In this document: piece after piece, positions 9,467-17,919 of the stretch | Layout: every line of letters starts with the position of its first letter | Numbering within the stretch: the first letter of the stretch is position 1 | NCBI RefSeq assembly: GCF_008923245.1 | Contig: NZ_WBOS01000004.1 | Span: 248,001 to 312,000 of the forward strand | From: Cytobacillus depressus | GTDB taxonomy: Bacteria > Bacillota > Bacilli > Bacillales > Cytobacillaceae | Direction: 5' to 3' | DNA length: 64,000 nt | Program-made: the position numbers and the translations under genes | The notes under the pieces: model-generated | The model's input: only the letters and a program-made list of their open reading frames with translations | Database searches by the model: none | What the model was told of the DNA's origin: nothing

Positions 9467-9667
9467 GACAACAACCCCCTGAAACAAATTTGGAATAAAT
9501 GGTATACCTAGGCAAGTGATTTAAATGAAGAGAATGAATGGAGCAAGGATAAAAAGCTTTAAAAGTAGTTTTGCATAGTACAATAAATTAATTTAGCCAA
9601 TTCTGAATTATTTGTTTATTGTGGGTATTTGAGAAATCATATCAAAAAATCAAAGGACAATCAATCA

Positions 9668-9682
9668 TTCTAAAAATTAGAA
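9668..9682. promoter_or_regulatory. Activator-binding palindrome 1 (TTCTA-N5-TAGAA)
   Basis: TTCTAAAAATTAGAA is a dyad with 5-bp arms, centred about 140 nt upstream of the -24 box. It is the first of three matching dyads. Their position is that expected for enhancer sites of a sigma-54 activator, probably the protein encoded at 20722-22170. Confidence 0.65.
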
Positions 9683-9687
9683 TTGAA

Positions 9688-9702
9688 TTCTATTTTTTAG
9701 AA
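9688..9702. promoter_or_regulatory. Activator-binding palindrome 2 (TTCTA-N5-TAGAA)
   Basis: TTCTATTTTTTAGAA has the same arms as copy 1. The two centres lie 20 bp apart, about two helical turns, so both face the same side of the DNA. Confidence 0.65.
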
Positions 9703-9745
9703 TACTAGAAATAAAGAGCGTTTTAGATTAGTAACTAGAAAAAAT

Positions 9746-9760
9746 TTCTAAATATTAGAA
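9746..9760. promoter_or_regulatory. Activator-binding palindrome 3 (TTCTA-N5-TAGAA)
   Basis: TTCTAAATATTAGAA is the third copy with identical arms, centred 58 bp after copy 2 and ~63 bp before the -24 element. Confidence 0.65.
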
Positions 9761-9812
9761 ATGTATTATCAGTGAAATAGCTCCTTTTGCTGTATTCAAT
9801 GACTTTTTAGAA

Positions 9813-9829
9813 TTGGCATACATCTTGCA
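9813..9829 (+). promoter_or_regulatory. Sigma-54 (-24/-12) promoter of the CoA-transferase operon
   Basis: TTGGCATACATCTTGCA matches the consensus YTGGCAC-N5-TTGCW with the required 12-bp GG to GC register (GG 9815-9816, GC 9827-9828). Transcription would start near 9840, leaving a ~70-nt leader before the ATG. Confidence 0.85.
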
Positions 9830-9908
9830 TTATATAAAGACAAGGCAAATAAATAAAATGGTTCCTGGTTTAAAGAAGTATGATTTTCTTATCAAAGGGG
9901 TTGGAGAT

Positions 9909-11084
9909 ATGTTCGAAAATATACGTGTGTTAGATTTTACTCGAGTTTTTTCGGGGCCTTTTTGTACACAGATGCTTGCTGAGCTAGGGGCTGAAGTAAT
10001 AAAAGTTGAAGTACCTAAAAAAGGAGATGAAACCAGAGGTTGGTATCCTCTTAAGCAGGATTGGAGTGGGTACTTTATGGCATTGAACAGAAGCAAAAAG
10101 TCAATTACCTTGAATTTAAAAGAGGAAAGGGCAATCACAATTGTGAAGGAAGTTGTTAAAACTTGTGACGTAGTCGTTGAAAACTTTGCCCCTGGTGTTG
10201 CTAAAAGACTAGGAATATCTTATGAAGATCTCAAAGAAGTAAATCCAGATCTTATTTATCTTAGTTTATCCGCTTACGGTCAGTCAGGTCCAAATAGTAA
10301 ATTAAAAGGATATGACCCAATCATTCAAGCTGATACAGGTGTAATGAGTTTAACTGGGGAGAAAGGAGGTTCACCAGTTAAAACTGCGTTTCCGATTGCG
10401 GATATATCCTCAAGCCTATATGGGGCATTTGCTATAGCAGCAGCTTTATATAAGCGATCGATCACAAATGAAGGTGAATACATAGATATCGCTTTATATG
10501 ATTCAGTTGTTTCCTTAATGGGGATCATTGCGGCTATTCCCTTTTTCAAAAATGAAGTCCCACAGCGGATGGGGTCAGAGCATCCCCATCGTGTACCTAG
10601 CAGAAACTATTTAACAGGTGATGGTTCATACATTCACGTTATTAGTAATGAAAGTCAATGGTTCATTCTTTGTGACTTATTAAATTTAGATGAAAAATAT
10701 AGAAGAAAACCATATACAACAGATCTAGGCAGATTAGAGAACAGGGAAGAAGTTGATAATCAGATCCAAAACGCACTGTTGAATAAATCGGGGAAAGATT
10801 GGGTTGCATTATTTAAGGATTATGGGGTTCCATGTTCCTTGGTTAATAATCTTGACCAAGTATTAAAAAGTGAACAAACAAAGTCACGGGAACTTCTTAT
10901 TAGTTGGACTCAAGATAACTTAGGGGAAGTAACTGGTTTAAACTTCCCCTATAAATTCCTTCATTCGCAATCAAAAGTAACAAGACCAGTACCTAAATTA
11001 GGTGAACATACAAATGAAATTCTTAAAGAAATAGGATACACATCCTCCCAGATTACTAATTTAAGGAATGAAGGAATTATATAA
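9909..11084 (+). CDS. CaiB/BaiF (class III) CoA-transferase, copy I
   Basis: 391 residues from ATG 9909, which has AAAGGGG-TTGGAG just upstream. The frame stays open to 9813, but that region is the sigma-54 promoter itself, so the longer form is untenable. The N-terminus VLDFTRVFSGPFCTQMLAELGAEVIKVE is the family signature. The catalytic aspartate that forms the aspartyl-CoA anhydride is D136 in GYDPIIQADTG. The enzyme moves CoA between carboxylic acids without ATP. First gene of the sigma-54 operon; the acyl-CoA dehydrogenase starts 26 nt later. With the CitE-like and MaoC-like genes downstream, a succinyl-CoA-dependent activation of a dicarboxylic acid is plausible (inference). Confidence 0.88.
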   Translation: MFENIRVLDFTRVFSGPFCTQMLAELGAEVIKVEVPKKGDETRGWYPLKQDWSGYFMALNRSKKSITLNLKEERAITIVKEVVKTCDVVVENFAPGVAKRLGISYEDLKEVNPDLIYLSLSAYGQSGPNSKLKGYDPIIQADTGVMSLTGEKGGSPVKTAFPIADISSSLYGAFAIAAALYKRSITNEGEYIDIALYDSVVSLMGIIAAIPFFKNEVPQRMGSEHPHRVPSRNYLTGDGSYIHVISNESQWFILCDLLNLDEKYRRKPYTTDLGRLENREEVDNQIQNALLNKSGKDWVALFKDYGVPCSLVNNLDQVLKSEQTKSRELLISWTQDNLGEVTGLNFPYKFLHSQSKVTRPVPKLGEHTNEILKEIGYTSSQITNLRNEGII

Positions 11085-11109
11085 ACCAACAAACAAGGAG
11101 GAATAAAAA

Positions 11110-12276
11110 ATGAATTTTGAATTGACACAAGAACAAGTGATGTTAAGAAAAGTAACTCGAGATATTTGTAAATCTTTTGATGATGAATATTGGAGAAATA
11201 TTGAAAAGGAACATATCTTCCCTACTGAATTTTGGCAAGCATGTGCTGATGCGGGGTTAATTGGTGTATTAATCTCGGAAGAATATGGAGGTGCAGGGCT
11301 AAAGATTACGGATGCAGTCATTATTTTAATGGAGATAGCCAAATCAGCAGCAGGGATGGATGGAGCTTCAACTATACATTTATCAATGTTTGGAGCGAAC
11401 CCCTTATATTATCATGGGAATAAAGCTCAATTGCAAAAATATCTACCCGACGTTGCCAGTGGAAACCTTCACGTATGTTTTGGGGTAACAGAACCTAATG
11501 CTGGAACAGATACAGCAAGGATTACCACATTTGCAAAAAAGCAAGGAGATAAATACATTATCAATGGTCACAAAGTATTTATTACAAAGGCACAAAAGGC
11601 AGATCGAATGTTACTACTTGCCCGTACAACTCCTTACGATGAGGTCAAGAAAAAAACGGATGGTATGTCAATTTTCTTTGCTCCGATGGATCGTTCAGCT
11701 ATTACAATCAATGAAATTGAAAAAATGGGTCGCAATGGAATCGATACGAATGAACTCTTTATTGAAAATTTAGAAGTTGATGAATTTGATTTAATTGGGG
11801 AAGAGGGGAAAGGGTTTTACCATCTATTGGACGGATTAAACCCTGAAAGAATACTAATTGCAGCCGAGGCCGTTGGGATGGGATATGGAGCCATTGAAAG
11901 GGCTTGTCAATATGCCAATGAAAGAATAGTATTTGGACGTCCGATTGGTCAGAATCAAGGTGTACAATTCCCATTAGCAGATGCATATTCGCATTTGAAA
12001 GCAGCGGAAGCATTGATATATCAAGCTTGTTGGTTATACGAGCAAGGTAAACCTTGTGGGGCTGAAGCAAATATGGCGAAATTACGTGGATCAGAAGCTG
12101 GATTCAATGCGGTTGATACGGCTTTCCAAACATTCGGTGGATATGCTTATGCTAAAGAATACAATATTGAACGGATCTTCCGGATGGCCCGACTTCCAAG
12201 AGTTGCACCTATTACCAATGAATTGGTTAAAAGCTTTGTTGCAGAGAAAGTGTTAGGGTTACCAAGGTCCTATTGA
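11110..12276 (+). CDS. Acyl-CoA dehydrogenase lacking the usual C-terminal EGT glutamate
   Basis: 388 residues. FAD enzyme oxidising an acyl-CoA to the 2-enoyl-CoA, with electrons passing to ETF. The substrate/FAD signature CFGVTEPNAGTD is near residues 121-132, and the FAD-binding FGGYAYAKEYNIER segment near residues 340-353. Most members end with a YEGTSEI loop that carries the catalytic base; here the equivalent reads VAPITNELVKSF. The base is therefore probably elsewhere, perhaps the Glu in LNPERIL (~residue 245), where isovaleryl-CoA dehydrogenase has its base. AAGGAGG precedes the ATG. In this operon it could oxidise a branched or dicarboxylic acyl-CoA such as methylsuccinyl-CoA (inference). 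Confidence 0.88.
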   Translation: MNFELTQEQVMLRKVTRDICKSFDDEYWRNIEKEHIFPTEFWQACADAGLIGVLISEEYGGAGLKITDAVIILMEIAKSAAGMDGASTIHLSMFGANPLYYHGNKAQLQKYLPDVASGNLHVCFGVTEPNAGTDTARITTFAKKQGDKYIINGHKVFITKAQKADRMLLLARTTPYDEVKKKTDGMSIFFAPMDRSAITINEIEKMGRNGIDTNELFIENLEVDEFDLIGEEGKGFYHLLDGLNPERILIAAEAVGMGYGAIERACQYANERIVFGRPIGQNQGVQFPLADAYSHLKAAEALIYQACWLYEQGKPCGAEANMAKLRGSEAGFNAVDTAFQTFGGYAYAKEYNIERIFRMARLPRVAPITNELVKSFVAEKVLGLPRSY

Positions 12277-12395
12277 TTCGAATAGTGCTATAATAATAGT
12301 TTGAAAATTCACTAAGTTAATAGATCTAGTTTCTTTTTTCATATAATTACACAAGGAAATCATCTTATAAATAAAAAATAAGTGAGGGGAAAAGA

Positions 12396-13268
12396 ATGAA
12401 ACCAATCCGCAGTATGTTATTCGTACCGGGATCTAAGCCAAATTGGTTTAGCAAAATACCTTCTTATAATTCAGACGCAATCATTCTAGATTTAGAAGAC
12501 AGTGTGCCAGTAAATCTTAAGTCTGAAGCCCGAAACTATGTAGCAAAGGCGATTGCCCCATTAAAGGAACAAGTTCAGAGAGTTTATGTACGAATCAATA
12601 GGGGTCCATATGGGTTTGATATAGATGATTTAAATGCAATCGTTCAACCTGAACTCGAAGGTATATTGATACCAAAGATCAATGGACCAGAGGATGTTGA
12701 TACACTATCTAGTATTGTTTCTGAAATAGAATACAACAAGAATATGGAAATTGGCTCTACGAAGTTTATAGCTACACTTGAAACAGCCCGTTCTATATAC
12801 CTAGCCTATGAAATTGCTATGAAAGATCGGGTAATTGGTATAGCTGGAGTTAGCCCTAAAAATGGTGATGTATCCCGATCCGTAGGTTATCAATGGACAC
12901 CTGAAGGATTAGAAAGACTATTTATTCGATCAAAAGTAATATTAGCCGCACGGGCAGCTAATGTAATTCCGATCGGTGGTCTGTGGCAAGATATTCACGA
13001 TTTAAAGGGATTAAAAGAAGCGGCTCTCTTCAATCGGCAGCTAGGGTTTTTAGGAGAAGTGGTTGTGCATCCTTCAAATGTTTCAATCATAAATGAAGTA
13101 TACTCTCCATCTAATGAAGAGATCGCATATTATAAAGGAATAATCGAAGCATTTGAAACAGCCCTTAAGGAAGGAGCTGGGGCCGTTTTATATGAAGGCG
13201 AACATATAGATTATGCTCATGTAAATACTGCCAAACAAATGCTGAAATTTGCAGAAAATTTCAAATAA
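12396..13268 (+). CDS. HpcH/HpaI aldolase-citrate lyase family protein (CitE-like CoA-ester lyase)
   Basis: 290 residues. The features are RSMLFVPGS at the N-terminus, the Mg2+-binding DLEDSV (residues 32-37), VRINRGP, the ATLETARSI strand, a GDVSRSVG segment and VVHPSNV near the C-terminus. This is the TIM-barrel fold of citrate lyase beta subunit homologues. Stand-alone CitE proteins next to CoA-transferases and MaoC hydratases are typically citramalyl-CoA, malyl-CoA or beta-methylmalyl-CoA lyases, which split the hydroxyacyl-CoA to acetyl- or propionyl-CoA plus a 2-oxoacid. No citrate lyase alpha or gamma gene is present, so citrate fermentation is unlikely. A ~120-nt spacer without an obvious terminator separates it from the dehydrogenase. 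Confidence 0.87.
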   Translation: MKPIRSMLFVPGSKPNWFSKIPSYNSDAIILDLEDSVPVNLKSEARNYVAKAIAPLKEQVQRVYVRINRGPYGFDIDDLNAIVQPELEGILIPKINGPEDVDTLSSIVSEIEYNKNMEIGSTKFIATLETARSIYLAYEIAMKDRVIGIAGVSPKNGDVSRSVGYQWTPEGLERLFIRSKVILAARAANVIPIGGLWQDIHDLKGLKEAALFNRQLGFLGEVVVHPSNVSIINEVYSPSNEEIAYYKGIIEAFETALKEGAGAVLYEGEHIDYAHVNTAKQMLKFAENFK

Positions 13269-13407
13269 AAATAATATAAGGGGCTATTATAATCCAATTT
13301 GGCTGTGTGAAATACTAGGTACCTCGCGTTATTTAATAGATCATTAGTTCTTTAAAATTCACGGAAATATTATGTTTCTACTGAAATAAAAACTAGGAGT
13401 GATTCTA

Positions 13408-13887
13408 ATGACTGCTGGTAAATTTTACGAAGAACTAATTGTAGGTGACATTTACGAACATCCGATTACTCGTACAGTAACGGAAACAGATAACTTGCTA
13501 TTTACTACTTTAACACACAATACTCAACCCCTCCATCTCGATGAAGAGTTTGGAAAGTCTTCAATTCACGGAAGTATTATTGTTAACAGTATATTTACCA
13601 TGGCATTTGCTGTGGGTGTTTCGGTTTCTGATCTTACATTAGGTACAACATTAGGGAATCTAGGATTCGATGAAATAATTTTCCCTGCACCAGTAAGAAT
13701 TGGAGATACCCTTAGAGGAGTGACTGAGGTGGTTGGGAAAAGGGAATCAAAGTCAAAACCTGATCGGGGAATTGTTTGGTTTGAGCATAGAGGGTACAAC
13801 CAGAAAGGAGAACTAGTCGTAAAAGCCAAGCGGGCGGCGCTAATGGCAAAAAATAAACAGATTAAGTCACCCCAGAACATATCGTAA
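13408..13887 (+). CDS. MaoC-like hot-dog hydratase
   Basis: 159 residues from ATG 13408. The in-frame GTG three codons earlier overlaps the AGGAG site and is rejected. The protein is a single hot-dog domain. The catalytic segment reads TLTHNTQPLHLDEEFG (residues ~36-51). The usual MaoC Asp-x-Asn-Pro is replaced by H-N-T-Q-P while the active-site His-x-Asp is kept. As far as I recall, a Q-P-L-H-x-D form occurs in itaconyl-CoA/mesaconyl-CoA hydratase relatives. It would hydrate the enoyl-CoA that the CitE-like lyase then cleaves. The gene context (CoA-transferase, lyase, hydratase) matches the itaconate pathway set; substrate specificity remains inferred. Confidence 0.85.
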   Translation: MTAGKFYEELIVGDIYEHPITRTVTETDNLLFTTLTHNTQPLHLDEEFGKSSIHGSIIVNSIFTMAFAVGVSVSDLTLGTTLGNLGFDEIIFPAPVRIGDTLRGVTEVVGKRESKSKPDRGIVWFEHRGYNQKGELVVKAKRAALMAKNKQIKSPQNIS

Positions 13888-13948
13888 CATTTGTATTCAT
13901 CCCAATCGGATCATTGATTGTGATATTTCCTAAACTGGAGGTAAGTTC

Positions 13949-14722
13949 ATGTCAATTAATTTTGAAAAAAGAGGATCCATTGCCGTAATTACTATTAATA
14001 GAATTGAAGCTTTAAATGCAATGGACCCACAAACTTATAGAGAATTATCTACTGCTTGGGTAGAAGTTCGAGATAATCCAGATATATGGGTGGCCATTAT
14101 CACAGGCGCAGGTGATAAATCCTTTACAGTTGGTGCTGATCTGAAGAAAACAATCCCAATGGAAGAAGAACACTGGGAATTTTGGAAGACCCAAAACAAT
14201 CAATTATTAAATAGTGGTCTTGAAGTATGGAAACCAGTAATTGCTGCTGTCAACGGATATTGTTTAGGAGGCGGCATGACACTTTTATTAGCGACTGATA
14301 TTCGGATTGCATCTGAAAATGCAACGTTTGGCTTATCAGAAGTGAAAAGAGGTTTACTACCAGGAAACGGTGGGACCCAAAGAACATTAAGACAACTACC
14401 GTATCCAATTGCAATGGAATTACTTTTAACAGGAGATTCAATTAATGCAGAAGACGCACTTAGATTCGGACTAATAAATAAAGTGGTCCCTCAAGATGAA
14501 TTAATGGATACCGCAATGAATTATGCCTTCCGAATATGTGAAAATGGCCCACTAGCTGTAAGAGCTATTAAAGAATTGTCCATACGCTCACAATATATGC
14601 ATTTTCAAGATGGATTGCGCATGGAAACAGCCATGCAAAAGATTCTAAAACAAACGGATGATGCAATAGAGGGACCTCTAGCTTTTGCCGAAAAAAGACA
14701 AGCGAATTTTAAAGGGAAATAA
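13949..14722 (+). CDS. Enoyl-CoA hydratase/isomerase (crotonase fold)
   Basis: 257 residues. The crotonase core is clear: oxyanion-hole segments TGAGDKSFTVGADLK (~residues 51-65) and AAVNGYCLGGGMTLLLATD (~93-111), then LSEVKRGLLPGNGGTQR (~130-146). In the last segment one catalytic glutamate is present (SEV) while the second canonical Glu position reads GNGG. Loss of the second Glu is seen in hydrolase, isomerase and lyase members, so simple hydratase activity is not assured. TGGAGGT precedes the ATG. It lies between MaoC and CoA-transferase II with a short gap to the latter. Confidence 0.85.
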   Translation: MSINFEKRGSIAVITINRIEALNAMDPQTYRELSTAWVEVRDNPDIWVAIITGAGDKSFTVGADLKKTIPMEEEHWEFWKTQNNQLLNSGLEVWKPVIAAVNGYCLGGGMTLLLATDIRIASENATFGLSEVKRGLLPGNGGTQRTLRQLPYPIAMELLLTGDSINAEDALRFGLINKVVPQDELMDTAMNYAFRICENGPLAVRAIKELSIRSQYMHFQDGLRMETAMQKILKQTDDAIEGPLAFAEKRQANFKGK

Positions 14723-14754
14723 ACTCGACAATGGTATGAAAAAGGAGTTATTTC

Positions 14755-15954
14755 ATGAAAATCTTATCACGTATTAAAGTAATCGACATGACTGAAGGGG
14801 TTGCTGGTCCTTACGCTTCAACTATTTTGGGGGATATGGGAGCTAATGTAATTAAAATTGAGAGACCTGATGGTGATTGGGGAAGAAGTTCCGGTAAAAA
14901 GAGAGGATATGATGGGGATTTAAATTCTCAATTTATAGCTTTAAATCGGAATAAACGAGACTTAGGCTTAGATTTAAATAAAAATGAAGGACATGTCATT
15001 TTAAGTAGATTATTAAAAAACGCAGATGTCATCATTTCTAATTATCGTCCTGGTGTTATGAAGCGTTTCAATCTTAGTTATGAAGATTGTCGTAAGATTA
15101 GTCCCAATATTACTTACTGTACAATATCGGGTTTTGGACAAAAGGGGGAGATTTCTCACTTACCAGCAAGTGACACAGTTGTGCAGTCAATAAGTGGCAT
15201 GATGGATATGATTGGGGATAGAGACGGGCAACCATTACGAATTTCTTTTCCATTAATAGATATGTTTGCTGCAAATAATGCGGTCCAGGCCATATTATTA
15301 TCTCTTTACTCTAAGAAGAATGAAGAAAAAGGAGCGAAAATAGATATAAGTTTGATGAATACAGCATTAGCAATGATGGCAAACCCTTTATCTGAATATT
15401 TGATAGAAGGTAGATTACCTCAGCGTCACGGTAATCAGAATCCTTCTTTATCACCAGCAGGCTCATTTCAAACTGCAGATGGAAAGTATATTACGATCGC
15501 AGTGTTAAGGGAATCACATTGGGAAAAGCTTTGTTATGCGATCGATCATTCCCACTTAATAAGTGACGATTATTTTAATACGAATATGAAGCGATTAGAA
15601 AATCGCGAGAAGTTAAATCAACTATTAGAATCAGTCTTTAAAACAAAATCTTCATCAGAATGGATTCAAAAGTTGCAATCCGCAGATGTATTAAGCGCAC
15701 CATTGAATAATTTTGAGGATATTATTAAGGATCATCAATTCACTTCTACTATGCCATTAATAGAGTTTAATCTCCCGACAGAAACAGTAAGGGTAATTGG
15801 AAATCCAATTAGTTATAATGAAAAGTTCTTTTCCGCAGATATTCATCCGCCCCAAAAGGGTGAACACACTACTGAAATTCTTTCAGAGGAAGGTTATTCA
15901 TCGCTTCAAATAAAGGATCTATATAACAAAGGGATTGTTTTTGGAACAGATTGA
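14755..15954 (+). CDS. CaiB/BaiF (class III) CoA-transferase, copy II
   Basis: 399 residues. It opens with KVIDMTEGVAGPYASTILGD and has the catalytic D140 in ASDTVVQSISG. It is clearly diverged from copies I and III, so it is not a recent duplicate and may use another CoA donor or acceptor. One option, by analogy with the mesaconyl-CoA C1-C4 transferase of the 3-hydroxypropionate cycle, is CoA migration between the carboxylates of one molecule; this is inference. AAAAAGGAG precedes the ATG, 32 nt after the hydratase gene. It is followed by the TRAP transporter genes. Confidence 0.86.
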   Translation: MKILSRIKVIDMTEGVAGPYASTILGDMGANVIKIERPDGDWGRSSGKKRGYDGDLNSQFIALNRNKRDLGLDLNKNEGHVILSRLLKNADVIISNYRPGVMKRFNLSYEDCRKISPNITYCTISGFGQKGEISHLPASDTVVQSISGMMDMIGDRDGQPLRISFPLIDMFAANNAVQAILLSLYSKKNEEKGAKIDISLMNTALAMMANPLSEYLIEGRLPQRHGNQNPSLSPAGSFQTADGKYITIAVLRESHWEKLCYAIDHSHLISDDYFNTNMKRLENREKLNQLLESVFKTKSSSEWIQKLQSADVLSAPLNNFEDIIKDHQFTSTMPLIEFNLPTETVRVIGNPISYNEKFFSADIHPPQKGEHTTEILSEEGYSSLQIKDLYNKGIVFGTD

Positions 15955-16102
15955 AAGTGATACGATCCCATCCTTATTCAAGCCAGTGAGCAAAATTACG
16001 TTTATAAGATCAAAGTACATTTAAAGGGAATCTTTAAGCGCACACAAAATAAAAGATTGTATGACCCATCAAAAAACTGTAATAAAAAGGGAGGAATGCA
16101 AT

Positions 16103-17191
16103 TTGAAAAGAACGGCTAGAAAAATTTTCGTGGTATTGTTGCTGTTCATGTTAACAGTAGGGCTTGTTGCTTGTAATGCGGAGAAAACTCAAGGGAATAA
16201 TAACACTAAAAATACCAATGGAGCGAATAATGATGCACAAGTCATTATCAAAATTGCTGATAATCTTCCTAAAACACATTTGATTTCTACACTTGGCACA
16301 CTGCCTTGGATCGATAGAATTGAAGAGTTAGGAAAAGGGAAAATAAAAGTGGAGTATTACCCAGCGGAACAATTAGGAAAGGCAAGTAGTTTATTAGATA
16401 TAGTGAAAAATAAAGTGGCTGATATCGCTTTAATAGGCCCGCAGTGGATTGGTGATGTAATGCCATTGTCAAGTGTTAGTGGGAATCCTGGTCTTGTAAA
16501 GGATGCTGTAAGTGGTTCAAGAGCATTTAATAAACTTGTTCAAGAAGATTTATATGAGTTAGAGTTTAAACCAAATAAAATAAAACCTCTATGGGCGGCT
16601 ACTACAAATCCATACCAAATTGTAAATTCAAAGCATCCGGTTGAGGCAATCAAAGATTTTAAGGGTCTTAAGATTAGAACTGCGGATGGGTTACAAGAGA
16701 AAATCATGCACAGTTGGGGAGTGACTGCGGTGACTATTCCTGGCCCAGAGATGTACACTGCTTGGGATAGAGGTACAGTAGATGGGACACTATTATCTTT
16801 ATTTAGCTGGCCTGCCTATCAATTAGATTCTATAGCAAAGTATGCAACTGTCAATGCATCGTTATCTGCCTTTGGTTTAACCTTTTCGGTAAATGAACAA
16901 GTTTGGAATAGTTGGCCAAAAGATGTCCAAGATGCGGTGTGGCTAGCTAGTCAAGAAATTGTAGATAAATTTGGAAATGGGGTAGTGGAACACGAAAATG
17001 AGTTAATGAAGGAATACGTTGAAACATCACATGTTGAGTTTTACACATTACCAGAAGATGAATTACAGGAATGGAATAACGAGTTACAGCCTTTTAATAA
17101 AAAATGGGCTGAAGACTTAGATGCAAAAGGTTCACCTGGAACAAAGATTTTAGAGAAGTTTAAACAATATAATGAGGAGTTTAGTAATTAA
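16103..17191 (+). CDS. TRAP transporter substrate-binding lipoprotein (DctP family)
   Basis: 362 residues from TTG 16103, 8 nt after AAGGGAGG. No in-frame ATG gives a signal peptide so directly. The N-terminus is KR...IFVVLLLFMLTVGLVAC, a lipobox cysteine followed by a polar Asn-rich linker, so it is a membrane-anchored binding protein. The mature part shows DctP features: IKIADNLPKTHLIS, KIKVEYYPAEQLGKA, the KGLKIRTADG segment and PEMYTAWDRGTVDG. DctP proteins bind carboxylates through a conserved arginine, here probably the one in KIRTADG. The gene starts the transport unit inside the CoA-thioester operon, which argues that the ligand is the pathway's organic acid. Confidence 0.9.
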   Translation: MKRTARKIFVVLLLFMLTVGLVACNAEKTQGNNNTKNTNGANNDAQVIIKIADNLPKTHLISTLGTLPWIDRIEELGKGKIKVEYYPAEQLGKASSLLDIVKNKVADIALIGPQWIGDVMPLSSVSGNPGLVKDAVSGSRAFNKLVQEDLYELEFKPNKIKPLWAATTNPYQIVNSKHPVEAIKDFKGLKIRTADGLQEKIMHSWGVTAVTIPGPEMYTAWDRGTVDGTLLSLFSWPAYQLDSIAKYATVNASLSAFGLTFSVNEQVWNSWPKDVQDAVWLASQEIVDKFGNGVVEHENELMKEYVETSHVEFYTLPEDELQEWNNELQPFNKKWAEDLDAKGSPGTKILEKFKQYNEEFSN

Positions 17192-17223
17192 GAAATCATA
17201 TTATCTTTGCAAAATAAGTTTTG

Positions 17224-17259
17224 GGGCTATTGATGTTTTGGGAACAATAGCCCTATTTT
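17224..17259 (+). terminator. Intra-operon hairpin between dctP-type and dctQ-type genes
   Basis: GGGCTATTG (17224-17232) pairs with CAATAGCCC (17245-17253), followed by TATTTT. The T run is broken, so it may end only part of the transcripts or protect the upstream message. Either would give more binding protein than permease. Confidence 0.65.
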
Positions 17260-17368
17260 CCTCGATGTAAGCTAGTATGTTTTTCCAGAAAATCAGTTAA
17301 AACTAACAAAATATGAATCTCATCAGTCCTAAATTTTTTTTAAGAACTTAACACTAAGGAGTGTTTAA

Positions 17369-17905
17369 ATGAAAAAGGTAATTGATGTATTTGATAAAAT
17401 AGATTCCTTCTTATTTTTCATTGCCCAAATTGCTGTCCTCATCATGATGTTGCTTACAACAGCTGATGCCGTCATGAGGTATATATTTAGTAAATCAATT
17501 ACTGGAGCTTATTTTTTTACTGAAAAATATTTAATGGTTATCGTAGTGTTTCTTAGTATGAGTTATGTGATGAAAATGAAAGGTCACATTCGAATTGATT
17601 TGTTTATTCAATACTTACCTAAAAGATTAGTAAAAGTAATGGATATCATATATACGCTGTTAGCGGCTGTACTGATGTTCGTTATTGCCTATCAAGCGAT
17701 GTTTATGACCGAAGAAGCATTTGTTAATCATTATGTCGCAACTGGACTTATTCCTTGGCCAATATGGCTATCATGGATATGGGTACCTATTGGGGCTTAT
17801 ATGTTCACCTTACGTTTATTACTGATCGCTTTCCAAAGTCTATTAAACTTTAATACTACTGATGAAAATAATGGTCAAAACCATATTTCAGTTAAAAATG
17901 AATAG
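17369..17905 (+). CDS. TRAP transporter small permease (DctQ family)
   Basis: 178 residues with four hydrophobic segments (about 15-37, 48-66, 88-110 and 130-155). The DctQ pattern is ADAVMRYIFSKSITGAYFFTEKYLMV followed by FLSMSYVMKMKGHIRIDLF. The subunit helps assemble with the large permease in the cytoplasmic membrane. The ATG follows AAGGAG. Fifteen bases separate it from the large permease gene, so the two are cotranscribed. Confidence 0.9.
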   Translation: MKKVIDVFDKIDSFLFFIAQIAVLIMMLLTTADAVMRYIFSKSITGAYFFTEKYLMVIVVFLSMSYVMKMKGHIRIDLFIQYLPKRLVKVMDIIYTLLAAVLMFVIAYQAMFMTEEAFVNHYVATGLIPWPIWLSWIWVPIGAYMFTLRLLLIAFQSLLNFNTTDENNGQNHISVKNE

Positions 17906-17919
17906 GGGGGATTAATAAG

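Noticed and set aside
9813..9908. 32-residue N-terminal extension of CoA-transferase I
   Set aside because: Its start codon is part of the -24 element and lies upstream of the predicted transcription start.
12396..13268. Citrate lyase beta subunit of a fermentative citrate lyase
   Set aside because: No alpha, gamma, ligase or prosthetic-group genes; context favours a stand-alone CoA-ester lyase.
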